Origin: Streptomyces netropsis
GTDB taxonomy: Bacteria > Actinomycetota > Actinomycetes > Streptomycetales > Streptomycetaceae
Reading direction: 5' to 3'
Assembly (NCBI RefSeq): GCF_014203545.1
Contig: NZ_JACHJG010000014.1
Span: forward strand, 162,442 to 226,441
Length of the DNA stretch: 64,000 nt
Part shown: positions 51,561-60,743 of the stretch, piece by piece
Position numbering within the stretch: position 1 is the first letter of the stretch
How the letters are laid out: the number at the start of each line of letters is the position of its first letter
Translations under genes and position numbers: made by a program
Notes under the pieces: model-generated
Told to the model about the DNA's origin: nothing
The model's database searches: none
What the model saw: only the letters and a program-made list of their open reading frames with translations

Positions 51561-54500
51561 GTGCCCCCCGTGTCCTACGCCCAGCGGAGGCTGTGGTTCC
51601 TGAATCGCGTGGACGGCCGGTCGGCGGTCTACAACTGCCCGCTCGTGATCCGGGCGAAAGGTGAGCTGGACCGCACCGCCCTGGCATCGGCGCTCACCGA
51701 CCTGGCAGACCGGCACCAAGTGCTGCGCACGGTATACCCAGGGGTCGACGGCGAACCCGTACAGCGGGTGCTCGCCCGACGGCCTGAGCTCGACGTGGTC
51801 GTGTGCGAGGAGGAGAGCCAGCTCGCCGAGGCGCTCGGCTCCACTATCGACCGCGGCTTCGACCTGACGACGGATCTCCCGATCCGGGCGACGGTCTTCG
51901 CGCTGGCGCCACAGGAACACGTGCTGGCGTTGGTGATCCACCACATCGCCTGCGACGGGTGGTCCTGGCAGCCGCTGCTCAACGACCTGGCCACGGCCTA
52001 TCACGCCAGGGCCGCGGGGCAGTCTCCGCAGTGGACGCCACTGCCGGTGAGCTACCCGGACTACGCGGTATGGCAGCGGGAACTGCTGGGCGACCAGGAC
52101 GATCCGGCGAGCCTGCTCGCGACGCAGCTGTCCTTCTGGCGGGAACAGCTGGCCGGGCTGCCCGCCGAGCTGGACCTGCCGTTCGACCGCCCGCGCCCCG
52201 CGGTGGCCGACTACCGCGGTGACTGGGTACCGCTGAAGCTCGACGGCGATCTGCACCGCCGCCTGATCACGGTCGCCGCCGACCACGGGTGCACCACGTT
52301 CATGGTCCTGCAAGCCGGGCTGGCGGTCCTGCTGTCCCGGCTGGGGGCCGGTACGGACATCCCGATCGGCACTGCGGTGGCGGGGCGTTTGGACGAGGCG
52401 CTGGAAGACGTGGTGGGCTTCTTCGTGAACACCTTGGTGCTGCGCAGCGATGTGTCCGGTGATCCGACCTTCAGTGAGCTGCTGCACCGCCTGCGGGACG
52501 CGAATCTCGCCGCCTACGACCACCAGGACGTCCCTTTCGAGCGGCTGGTCGAAGACCTGAACCCGGAACGGTCACTGGCACGGCATCCGCTCTTCCAGGT
52601 CATGCTGACCCTGTCCCGAGCGGAGGAGGCAACGCTTTCGTTGCCGGGCCTGACATGCACCGAGGAGCATCTGGACTGGAAGGTCGCGAAATTCGACCTG
52701 TCCGCGGACTTCCGGGAGAACTACACGCCGGACGGGAACGCCGCGGGCATCGACGGCGCCCTTGAGTACGCCACCAGCCTGTTCGACCGGGCCACCGCCG
52801 ACCACATCGCCGACGCCCTGCCCCGGCTGCTGCGGCAACTCGTGTCGGCACCACAACGCCCCATCGGCGAAGCCGACCCGCTGTCCGCCGAACACCGCCA
52901 CCAGGTCCTCGTCGCGTGGAACGACACCGCCCGGCCCGTGTCGCCGGCCACCGTGCCGGAGTTGTTCGAGGCGCAGGCCGCGCGAACGCCCCGAGCGACC
53001 GCGGTGGTGTGCGGGAACACGAGACTCACCTTCGCCGAACTCAACGATCGTGCCAACCTCCTCGCACGCCGTCTGCGCGCCGAGGGAGCCGGGACGGAGC
53101 GGCTGGTCGGGCTGGCCCTGCCCCGGTCGGCCGAGTCCATAGTGGCGATGCTGGCGGTACTCAAGACCGGCGCGGCCTATCTGCAGGTCGATCTCGAATA
53201 CCCACCGGACCGGATCGGGCACATGCTGCGGGACGCCGCACCGGTCGCTGTCGTCACGGACACCGCGACCGCGGCAGCGCACGGATTCGGTGAGTTGCCC
53301 GCGGTGTTCATCGACCGGATCGAGATGCCGACCGGTCCCGTGGCCAACCTGAATTGTCGCGTACTGCCGCCAAGCGCGGCGTACGTCATCTACACGTCCG
53401 GATCCACCGGCCGTCCCAAGGGAGTGCTGACGCCGCATTCCGCGTTGAGCAACCTGTACGCCTTCCACCGCGAGGGCCTGATCGCGCGCACCGAGGCCAC
53501 CGCGCGCCGGCGGCTGAGGTCCGCCGTCACCGCTTCGCTGTCGTTCGACACGTCGTGGGAGGCACTGTTCTGGATGCTGGCCGGACACGAACTCCACGTG
53601 ATCCGTGACGACATCCGGCGCGATGCCGTCGCGTTGACCGCCTACGTCACGGCCGCCGGGATCGACGTCCTGGACGTGACCCCCACCTACGCGGAGCACC
53701 TGCTCGACGAGGGCCTGCTGTCCGGACCACATGCGCCGCTGGTGCTGCTGCTCGGCGGGGAAGCCGCCGGGCGGACGCTGTGGACCCGGGTCCGGGAGGC
53801 GTCCGGGACGCTCTGTTACAACCTCTACGGTCCCACGGAGTGCACCCTGGATGCGCTGTGGTGGGACGTCGCGGACAGCCTGTCCCCGCTGATCGGCACG
53901 CCGATCGGGAACACCAGGGTCTTCGTGCTCGACGAGCGGCTGCGCCCCGTCGCGCCCGGTGTCCCGGGCGAGTTGTACGTGACCGGGCCCGGCGTGGCCC
54001 GCGGCTACGTGAACCGCCCGGCCGCGACCGCCGAACGGTTCGTCGCCTGCCCCTTCGTTCCGCACGGGGAGACGGGGAGCCGCATGTACCGCACCGGTGA
54101 CCTGGTCCGGTGGGATCGCCAGGGCAGGCTGGACTACCTGGGCCGCATCGACGACCAGGTCAAGGTGCGGGGCTTCCGGATCGAACTCGGCGAAGTGGAG
54201 GCCGCGCTGGCCCGGTGCCCGGAGGTGGCACAGGCTGCCGTGGCCGTGCACGAGGCCGCCGGGGGCGACAAGCGGCTGGTGGGTTACGTGCAACCCACAG
54301 CGGACCAGCCGCTCGAGACGCGCGACCTGCGCCGGCGGCTGTCCACGATCCTGCCCGACCACATGATCCCGTCGTTCTTCCAGGTGGTGGGGCGGCTGCC
54401 GATGACGCCCAACGGAAAACTCGACCGGGACGCGCTGCCGCCCCCGGACCTCGCGCACCGTCCGCCGTCGCGTGGTCCGCGCGGACCCTACGAGGAAGTC

Positions 54501-55532
54501 CTCTGCGGACTGTTCGCGGAGGTGCTGGGGCTGAGCCGGGTCGGCGCCGAGGAGAGCTTCTTCGAACTGGGCGGTCACTCCCTGCTCGCCACCAGGTTGC
54601 TCGCCCGGGTGCGAGCGGTGCTGGGCGGAGAACTCACCATCCTGGACCTGTTCCAGGCGCCCACCGTGGCCGACCTGGTGGACCGGCTGGCCGCCGACGC
54701 GCGACACGACCCGCTGTCGGCCCTGCTCCCGTTGCGGACGGGAGCCGATCGGCCCGCTGTGTTCTGCGTGCATCCGGCCGCCGGGATCAGCTGGGTCTAC
54801 GCGGGCCTGCTCGGCCACATCGACGCCGACTACCCCGTGTACGGCCTACAGGCGAAGGGCCTCACCGATGCGGCGGCGACAGGCCAGTCCTGGCGGGAGA
54901 TGGTCAAGGACTACGTGGAGCAGATCAGGTCCGTCCAGCCCGAAGGGCCCTATCGGCTGATCGGATGGTCCTTCGGTGCCGTGCTCGCTCACCTGATGGC
55001 CACCGAGCTGCAGGCCGGGGGAGCCCAGGTCGACCTGCTCGCCCTGCTCGACGGCTACCCGCCCGACCCGGTAGCCGGCTACCGGCCCCTCGTCGACGGC
55101 AGTTCGGAGGCGTTCACCGAGCTCCTGGACTCCTTGGGGTACGACCTTTCCGAATGCGGCGAGGGACCACTGCGCTACGACGACTACGAGCGGACGGTCC
55201 GCCGGCCGGGCAGCACCCTCGAACGGCTGACGCGGTCGGAGGCCGCCGCCCTGGCCCGGGTGTTCGTGGACAACGACCGGATCTACGGGGAACTGAGGCC
55301 CCGAACGTACCGGGGGGACATGGTGTTCTTCTCCGCCACGGAGGAGAAACCGGAGGATTCGCCCGCGCCGGAATCCTGGCGTGACCACGTGACCGGACGC
55401 CTCGAGGTGCACGAGATCGCCTGTAGCCACGGCGAGATCACCCAGGCGAAGCCGATCGCGCGGATCGGCGCCGTCCTCGCCGGGAAACTCGCCCAGCTGG
55501 ACGGTTCGCGGACCGCGGCGGGAGAACGATGA
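51561..55532 (+). CDS. Terminal NRPS module, C-A-T-TE
   Basis: 1323 aa. GTG 51561 follows TGAGGAG, preferred to a TTG at 51525. C domain (1-440, 'HHIACDG' at 127), A domain (460-950, 'YTSGSTGRPKG', 'LYGPTECTLDALWW', 'YRTGDLVRW'), T domain (Ser1007), and type I thioesterase (about 1050-1320, 'GWSFGA' Ser1137, His in 'CSHGEIT'). The A code read by eye is about D-T-E-D-L-G-L-L-D. The residue at position 4 is Asp as in A2, again compatible with a basic amino acid; not assigned. The thioesterase would release the peptide by hydrolysis or cyclisation. Confidence 0.95.
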   Translation: MPPVSYAQRRLWFLNRVDGRSAVYNCPLVIRAKGELDRTALASALTDLADRHQVLRTVYPGVDGEPVQRVLARRPELDVVVCEEESQLAEALGSTIDRGFDLTTDLPIRATVFALAPQEHVLALVIHHIACDGWSWQPLLNDLATAYHARAAGQSPQWTPLPVSYPDYAVWQRELLGDQDDPASLLATQLSFWREQLAGLPAELDLPFDRPRPAVADYRGDWVPLKLDGDLHRRLITVAADHGCTTFMVLQAGLAVLLSRLGAGTDIPIGTAVAGRLDEALEDVVGFFVNTLVLRSDVSGDPTFSELLHRLRDANLAAYDHQDVPFERLVEDLNPERSLARHPLFQVMLTLSRAEEATLSLPGLTCTEEHLDWKVAKFDLSADFRENYTPDGNAAGIDGALEYATSLFDRATADHIADALPRLLRQLVSAPQRPIGEADPLSAEHRHQVLVAWNDTARPVSPATVPELFEAQAARTPRATAVVCGNTRLTFAELNDRANLLARRLRAEGAGTERLVGLALPRSAESIVAMLAVLKTGAAYLQVDLEYPPDRIGHMLRDAAPVAVVTDTATAAAHGFGELPAVFIDRIEMPTGPVANLNCRVLPPSAAYVIYTSGSTGRPKGVLTPHSALSNLYAFHREGLIARTEATARRRLRSAVTASLSFDTSWEALFWMLAGHELHVIRDDIRRDAVALTAYVTAAGIDVLDVTPTYAEHLLDEGLLSGPHAPLVLLLGGEAAGRTLWTRVREASGTLCYNLYGPTECTLDALWWDVADSLSPLIGTPIGNTRVFVLDERLRPVAPGVPGELYVTGPGVARGYVNRPAATAERFVACPFVPHGETGSRMYRTGDLVRWDRQGRLDYLGRIDDQVKVRGFRIELGEVEAALARCPEVAQAAVAVHEAAGGDKRLVGYVQPTADQPLETRDLRRRLSTILPDHMIPSFFQVVGRLPMTPNGKLDRDALPPPDLAHRPPSRGPRGPYEEVLCGLFAEVLGLSRVGAEESFFELGGHSLLATRLLARVRAVLGGELTILDLFQAPTVADLVDRLAADARHDPLSALLPLRTGADRPAVFCVHPAAGISWVYAGLLGHIDADYPVYGLQAKGLTDAAATGQSWREMVKDYVEQIRSVQPEGPYRLIGWSFGAVLAHLMATELQAGGAQVDLLALLDGYPPDPVAGYRPLVDGSSEAFTELLDSLGYDLSECGEGPLRYDDYERTVRRPGSTLERLTRSEAAALARVFVDNDRIYGELRPRTYRGDMVFFSATEEKPEDSPAPESWRDHVTGRLEVHEIACSHGEITQAKPIARIGAVLAGKLAQLDGSRTAAGER

Positions 55533-56809
55533 CCGGCAAGCCACGCCAGGGCTCCGTGGCCGGCCGAGAGTTCCGGTTGTTCTGGCTCGGGGAAACCACA
55601 AGCCTGCTCGGCAACGGGATCGCGGTGGTGGCGCTGCCCCTGGTCGCCGTCATCACCCTGCACGCGGGCACCCTCGTTGTCGGACTGCTGACATCGGTCG
55701 CCTATCTGCCCTGGCTGATACTCGGTCTGCCCGCGGGCGCGTGGGTGGACCGCCTGCCGCGCCGCCCGGTGATGCTGGTCTGCGACGCCGTTTCCTTCGT
55801 CGCCTTCGCCAGTGTCCCGGTCGCGGCCTGGGTCGGCGTACTCACCATTCCCCACCTGCTCCTGGCCGCCTTCATCGGCGGTTGCGCCAACGTCTTCTTC
55901 ACCACCGCGCAGCGTGCGTATATGCCGACGCTGCTCTCCGACGCGGAGTTGCTGGCCGGTAATGCGCGGCTGCAGGGCAGTGAGTCGACAGCCGAGGTCA
56001 CCGGCCCCGGCCTGGCCGGACTGCTGGTGCAGGCATTCGGCGCCGTCACCGGATTGCTGGCCAACGCGCTGAGTTTCGTGGTGTCGTGGCTCTGCCTGCG
56101 GGCGATCCGGACGACCGAGCCGCCGCCCCCGGCGGTCCGGCGGCGTCGACTGCGCACCGAGGTCGGCGATGGTCTGAGATTCCTGTTCCGGGACCCCATT
56201 CTGCGCACACTCGCGGTTTTCAGCGCGATGTCCAACATCGCGTTGACCGGAATGAGTTCGATCGAAGTGGCATTCCTGGTTCGGACAGTCGGCGCCGACG
56301 AGGCCGTGGTCGGCGCGGTGTTGACGTTGTGCGGTCTCGGCGGGGTCCTCGGAGTGCTGTTGTCCAACCGGGTATCCCACCGATTCGGCACCGCCCGGGC
56401 CGCGCTGATCTGTCAGGTGGGTGCCGCGCCCTTCACGTTGCTCTTTCCGCTGACCGGCCCGGGTGCCGGTCTCGCGTTCTTCGTCGTCGGCGGTGTCGGT
56501 GCCGGCGCCGGTGTGGTCGCGGCGAGCATCATCACCGACACCTTCCGCCAGCGGTACTGCCCACCGGGCCTGATCGGGCGGATCAGTGCGAGCGCCGCCG
56601 TGATCAGCTTCGGCGCCATCGCTGTCGGCGGGTTGCTCGGCGGCGCGCTCGGCGAGTTGTCCGGTGTCCGGGAAACGCTGTGGATGATGAGCGGGCTGCA
56701 AGTACTGTCGACGGTCATTCTGCTGTTCAGCCCGATCCGAAAATTGCGTGATTTCCCGGAATCCGAGCGCGCCATTTTCGCGGCTGAGGCCGGAAAGGTC
56801 ATGTCCTAA
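55529..56809 (+). CDS. MFS exporter of the peptide product
   Basis: 426 aa. ATG 55529 overlaps the NRPS stop (ATGA), so it is translated with it. About 12 helices are visible. The N-terminal 'FRLFWLGETTSLLGNGIAVVALPLVAV' and 'PAGAWVDRLPRRPVML' are typical of the enterobactin-exporter-like MFS subgroup (MFS_3). It is the only transporter in the cluster and probably exports the product and provides self-protection. A 110-bp gap with possible promoter elements (AT-rich, near 56850-56880) separates it from the hydroxylase. Confidence 0.9.
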   Translation: MTGKPRQGSVAGREFRLFWLGETTSLLGNGIAVVALPLVAVITLHAGTLVVGLLTSVAYLPWLILGLPAGAWVDRLPRRPVMLVCDAVSFVAFASVPVAAWVGVLTIPHLLLAAFIGGCANVFFTTAQRAYMPTLLSDAELLAGNARLQGSESTAEVTGPGLAGLLVQAFGAVTGLLANALSFVVSWLCLRAIRTTEPPPPAVRRRRLRTEVGDGLRFLFRDPILRTLAVFSAMSNIALTGMSSIEVAFLVRTVGADEAVVGAVLTLCGLGGVLGVLLSNRVSHRFGTARAALICQVGAAPFTLLFPLTGPGAGLAFFVVGGVGAGAGVVAASIITDTFRQRYCPPGLIGRISASAAVISFGAIAVGGLLGGALGELSGVRETLWMMSGLQVLSTVILLFSPIRKLRDFPESERAIFAAEAGKVMS

Positions 56810-56919
56810 AGGGTCCTGGCCGCTTCAGCGCGTCGCGAGAAACTTTTCCCGGTGTCATACAGAAGTAAGATACTGATAGCAAGGCCAAAGCGAACAAGGC
56901 TCATTGAAGCGAGGCTTTC

Positions 56920-57909
56920 ATGCAAGAGAGCGGATCCTTGAGGAATCTTCCGGCCGCAGTGATGTTGCGGGACGACCTGGATACCGATCGGCTGAACGCG
57001 GATCTCGCAGAACTCAGCGGTTCCGAGTTCTGGGCATTGCAGCAGTCCTTCGAGGACGGCGTCGTCGGGGAAGAATCCGATGTGGACTGGAAGGTCCTTT
57101 CGCTGCGTGCGCCGAGGGGGGATGTCCGGCGAACCGACCCCGGTGGTCCGGGACGTGACTGGTTCGACGACACCCCCTTGATGGCGAAGGCGCCCTACCT
57201 CGGTCAGATCCTGTCCGAGCTGGGTACCGAACTGCGCAGTGTCCGCTTGATGGCCCTGGCTCCCGGGGTGTCCGTCGCGGAACACTCGGACACCCCGATC
57301 GGGCTCCCCTACGGCTACGTACGGCTGCACATCCCGCTGGTCACCAATCCCGGTGCGGTGCTGGTGATGGACGGGGCCGAACAGCGGTGGCAGCCGGGAA
57401 CGCTCTGGTACGCCGACTTCGACCGACCGCACTCCGTGCGCAACACCGGTGACCGGGCCAGGATCCATCTGGTCGCGGACTGCGCGACCAACGACAGGCT
57501 GCTGGGCCTGTTCCCGGAGAGCTTCCGGGCACAGCTGCCGGCCAGCGACATCGCCTACTACCGCCCCGTTCTGCCGCTGACCCCGCCCGAACTCGCCGAG
57601 TTCAGCTGCCGCTTCGCCATCCCGTTCTCCTTCATGGAGTGGGGACTTCCGGTGGTCGACGACCAGGAGACCGACCTCGTCGCCGAAGTGGCCGCCGAAG
57701 ACGGCGGGCTCGTCCTGCGCGTCGAGGGGCGCGCGTCGGTGGAACTGCTGCACCTGGGCGCCGGTGAGTTCCGGTTGCTCGGCTGGAGCGAGGAGCGGCT
57801 GCTCCGCCTCGACCTCTTCGACGACAACCCGCGGGTGGAGCTCTCCACCAGGCGCGGACGCCGGCGCCAGGTGGTCGTCCGCCCGGCTCACCGGCTCGCC
57901 ACGGTCTGA
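56920..57909 (+). CDS. Aspartyl/asparaginyl beta-hydroxylase-family 2-oxoglutarate dioxygenase
   Basis: 329 aa from ATG 56920 (GAAGCGAGG upstream). Iron ligands are visible: 'VAEHSDTPIGLPYGYVRLHIPLVTNPGAVLVMDG' (H-x-D) and the distal His in 'WYADFDRPHSVRNTG', with 'RIHLVADC' as the likely 2-oxoglutarate Arg region. This is the Asp_Arg_Hydrox fold, which also includes proline 3-hydroxylases. A C-terminal extension of about 120 residues is outside the core. It probably hydroxylates a free or carrier-bound amino acid; the substrate cannot be read. Confidence 0.85.
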   Translation: MQESGSLRNLPAAVMLRDDLDTDRLNADLAELSGSEFWALQQSFEDGVVGEESDVDWKVLSLRAPRGDVRRTDPGGPGRDWFDDTPLMAKAPYLGQILSELGTELRSVRLMALAPGVSVAEHSDTPIGLPYGYVRLHIPLVTNPGAVLVMDGAEQRWQPGTLWYADFDRPHSVRNTGDRARIHLVADCATNDRLLGLFPESFRAQLPASDIAYYRPVLPLTPPELAEFSCRFAIPFSFMEWGLPVVDDQETDLVAEVAAEDGGLVLRVEGRASVELLHLGAGEFRLLGWSEERLLRLDLFDDNPRVELSTRRGRRRQVVVRPAHRLATV

Positions 57910-58016
57910 CGGCCCGGGCCCGTCGTCCACCACGAGCGTGCGGTGATCCTGGTCGACTTCACCCCGATGCGACAGCACAACTGAGACCGAGCCCCTCACC
58001 ACCTGTTCGTTCGTGT

Positions 58017-58400
58017 CTACGTCCGTGCTGGGGAGTCATCTACTCGGGACCACGGCGACGCGATGCTGATGGCACATTCAGTGGAGGGCCGGTTCCCGTT
58101 CCTCGGCAATCCCGTGGTCGACTTGGCGCTGCGCGTCGGCGACGACGAGAAGGTCGCCGATTTCGAGGGAAAGGCCTGCCTCGAATCGGCATACGCCGGC
58201 GTCGCTCCGAAGACCGTCCTGCGACGCGCGAAGCAGGGATTCACCGCGCACGGTCTGTCCGCGCTCGCAGACGACCACCTCATGACCAAGTGGCGTGACC
58301 TGGTCGCGGCGAGCGGTGTCTTCCGTGGGACTCCAGATGTGATGCCGCGGATGTTCCCGCGCCTACGTAACGCTTTTCACCGCCCCACAGAACAAGGCAG
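58017..58400 (+). pseudogene. Asparagine-synthetase-like C-terminal remnant
   Basis: The frame from about 58045 reads 'GDAMLMAHSVEGRFPFLGNPVVDLALRV', then 'SAYAGVAPKTVLRRAKQGFTAH'. This is the C-terminal end of AsnB-type or beta-lactam-synthetase-type amidotransferases ('GDRM.MAHSVEGR.PFLD', 'R.KqGF'). The N-terminal glutaminase and ATP-binding domains are missing. An upstream scrap in another frame ('SVLGSHLL') shows a frameshift at about 58040. The rest of 57910-58415 has no gene. Confidence 0.7.
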
Positions 58401-58415
58401 AGAGGCCATCGAGTT

Positions 58416-59216
58416 ATGCTCACCGAAAGCCAGATATCGGAATACCGTTCCGAAGGGTTCCTGCTCCTCGAAGACGTTTTCGATGCCGACGATATCGCCG
58501 CTCTGCGGCGTGAGGTGGTCGATCTCTACGCGACCGAGCACCCCGGGCGGATCTTCGAGGAGGACGGCACCACGGTGCGGGGCATCCACGGCTGCCACAC
58601 CACGGGAGCGCTGTTCTCCAGGCTGGTGCGGCTGCCCGAGCTGCTTTCCGCGGCGGAGGAACTGCTGGAAAGCAAGGTGCATGTGTTCCAGTGCAAAGTC
58701 AACGCGAAGCAGGCGCTTCGCGGGGAAGTGTGGCAATGGCATCAGGACTACAGCGTCTGGGGGAACAAGGACGGTATGCCGGAGCCGCGGGCGGTCAATG
58801 CCGCGTTGCTCCTGGACGACGCGACCGAGCACAACGGCCCGCTGTTGGTCGTACCCGGTTCGCATCGAAACGACGCGATAGCCCCGTGGCGTCCTGAGTC
58901 CGAGGGCGCGTTGCGGTGGGAGGCCGACCTGTCGGCGAAGCTGGAGTTCGCCCTGGACGCCGAACAGATGGCCAGGGTCACCGCGGAGTCGGAGATCCGG
59001 TCCATCGTCGGACGTGCCGGAAGCCTGCTGTTCTTCCACCCCTGCATCGCGCACGGCTCCGGTGCGAACATGTCGCCGACCGACCGGACCATGGCGTTCG
59101 TCAGCTACAACAGTGTCGACAACGAATTGCGCGAAGTGCCCGACCCGCGCCCGGAGTTCGTGGCGTCGCGTGACTACCGGCCGCTGGAACTCGTCGACGG
59201 GGGGCTGATCGCATGA
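58416..59216 (+). CDS. PhyH-family 2-oxoglutarate dioxygenase
   Basis: 266 aa from ATG 58416. Motifs: 'WQWHQDYSVWGNKDGMPEPRAVNAALLLDDATEHNGPLLVVPGSHR' supplies the H-x-D iron ligands. 'LLFFHPCIAHGSGANMSPTDRTMAFVSYN' supplies the distal His and the 2-oxoglutarate Arg. The closest resemblance is to amino-acid hydroxylases of the ectoine/proline-hydroxylase type. Its stop overlaps the start of the stand-alone A enzyme (ATGA). The pair may make and activate one hydroxylated amino acid, but that is inference. Confidence 0.9.
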   Translation: MLTESQISEYRSEGFLLLEDVFDADDIAALRREVVDLYATEHPGRIFEEDGTTVRGIHGCHTTGALFSRLVRLPELLSAAEELLESKVHVFQCKVNAKQALRGEVWQWHQDYSVWGNKDGMPEPRAVNAALLLDDATEHNGPLLVVPGSHRNDAIAPWRPESEGALRWEADLSAKLEFALDAEQMARVTAESEIRSIVGRAGSLLFFHPCIAHGSGANMSPTDRTMAFVSYNSVDNELREVPDPRPEFVASRDYRPLELVDGGLIA

Positions 59217-60733
59217 GCGACCTCGACGGTTCACTGATCCGGACGCTGGTCGACGCCATCGCCCGGCACCGGGACGCGGTGGCGGTCGTCGACAACGGCA
59301 TCGCCCATACCTACGCCGAACTCGACGACGTGTCGGCCGAGATCGCCGGCGGCCTCGCCGAACACGGCATCGGTCCCGGTGACGTGGTCGACGTGCACGC
59401 GACTCGTTCGTGGTCCCGTTGCGCGGCGGTGCTGGGTGTGTGGCGCGTCGGAGCCGGCGTGCTGTCCATCGACCCGACCATGCCGCCCGCCTGGACCGGC
59501 AAACTGGTGAGCAGCGCCGACTGCGCCATGATCCTGCGGGCCGATGAGTGCGCACCGATCGGATCGGGGGTCGCGGAACACACCTTCCGGTCGATTCGGG
59601 GAACGAGGCGGGACGAGGTCGCGACCGGTCCGGTCTGCTACGTCATCCCCACCTCCGGGTCCACGGGCGAACCCAAGGCTGTCGCGGTGCCGCCGGTAGT
59701 CCTGGCGGATCTGGGGAACTGGCACGTCCAGCGGTGGAGCCACGACCGGCCTCCGAACACCCTGCACATGTCGTCCATCGGCTTCGACATGGTGTACGAG
59801 GACACGGTGGCGACCTGGCTGGCCGGTGCGACCCTGATCGTGGTGAACGACCAAGACCGGCTGGACCCCTTCACGTTGATCGACATCATTCGCGAGCACG
59901 ACGCCGCCCGGCTCTTCCAGCCGGTGGTCGGATTGCACGGACTGGCCGCCGCCGCGTGTGCCGCGGGCGAGAGGACACCGAGTCTGCGGGAGATCTCGGT
60001 GGCAGGCGAACAGTTGGTGATCAACGACGAGGTGCGGCAGTTCTGTGCCGACGGTGACCTCACGCTGGTGAATCAGTACGGGCCGAGCGAAACCCATGTG
60101 GTCACTCAATACCGGCTGACGGGCGACGTCACCAACTGGCCCGACCGGCCGCCCATCGGCACTGCGGTCGTCGACGCGGAGCTGCTGTGCCATGTGGACG
60201 GACGGCTGCGCCCGTTCGCGCCCGGCGAGACCCGAGAGCTGGTCATCGCCGGGAATTGCGTCGGGATCGGGTACGCCGGTGACGACGCGCTCACCGCGGA
60301 GCGATTCCGGGAGGTCGAACATCAAGACGGCGGCATGCGGCGCTGCTATTTCAGCGGAGACCTGGTCACGTTCGACGGTGTCGAGTTCCACTTCGTCTCC
60401 AGGCTCGACGACCAGCTCAAGGTGAACGGCTACCGAGTCGAGCCGGGTGAGGTGGAAACCGTGCTCACCGGGGTCGCCGGTGTCCGTCGAGCCGCGGTCG
60501 TCGGGGTCAAGGTGGCTGCCTCCACGCAACTGGCGGCGTTCTACACCCTCGTGACCGGTGCGGAGGTCGACCAGGACGACCTGCTCAGTGCGTGTGCCTC
60601 CCGTCTGCCCCGGTTCATGGTCCCCAGACACTTCACTGAGCTGGACGCACTCCCGTCGACGCGGAACGGAAAGATCGACCGGGCGAAGCTCCGGGAGTCG
60701 TTTCAAGAGCCTTCGGCGAGCCGTGACGGCTGA
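59213..60733 (+). CDS. Stand-alone NRPS adenylation enzyme
   Basis: 506 aa from ATG 59213, overlapping the hydroxylase stop. A-domain motifs: 'VIPTSGSTGEPKA', 'GYAGDDALTAERFR', 'YFSGDLV', 'LDDQLKVNGYRVEPGEVE' and the catalytic Lys in 'STRNGKIDR'. 'NQYGPSETHVVTQ' is the A5 region. The specificity residues (about D-M-E-Q-S-A-Q-V-V) do not match a code I know. There is no carrier domain attached. It should load the A-less carriers: the T-E protein (40215) and/or T3 of the large NRPS. It is the last cluster gene, with the right repeat 10 bp beyond its stop. Confidence 0.92.
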   Translation: MSDLDGSLIRTLVDAIARHRDAVAVVDNGIAHTYAELDDVSAEIAGGLAEHGIGPGDVVDVHATRSWSRCAAVLGVWRVGAGVLSIDPTMPPAWTGKLVSSADCAMILRADECAPIGSGVAEHTFRSIRGTRRDEVATGPVCYVIPTSGSTGEPKAVAVPPVVLADLGNWHVQRWSHDRPPNTLHMSSIGFDMVYEDTVATWLAGATLIVVNDQDRLDPFTLIDIIREHDAARLFQPVVGLHGLAAAACAAGERTPSLREISVAGEQLVINDEVRQFCADGDLTLVNQYGPSETHVVTQYRLTGDVTNWPDRPPIGTAVVDAELLCHVDGRLRPFAPGETRELVIAGNCVGIGYAGDDALTAERFREVEHQDGGMRRCYFSGDLVTFDGVEFHFVSRLDDQLKVNGYRVEPGEVETVLTGVAGVRRAAVVGVKVAASTQLAAFYTLVTGAEVDQDDLLSACASRLPRFMVPRHFTELDALPSTRNGKIDRAKLRESFQEPSASRDG

Positions 60734-60743
60734 GGGTGTCGGA

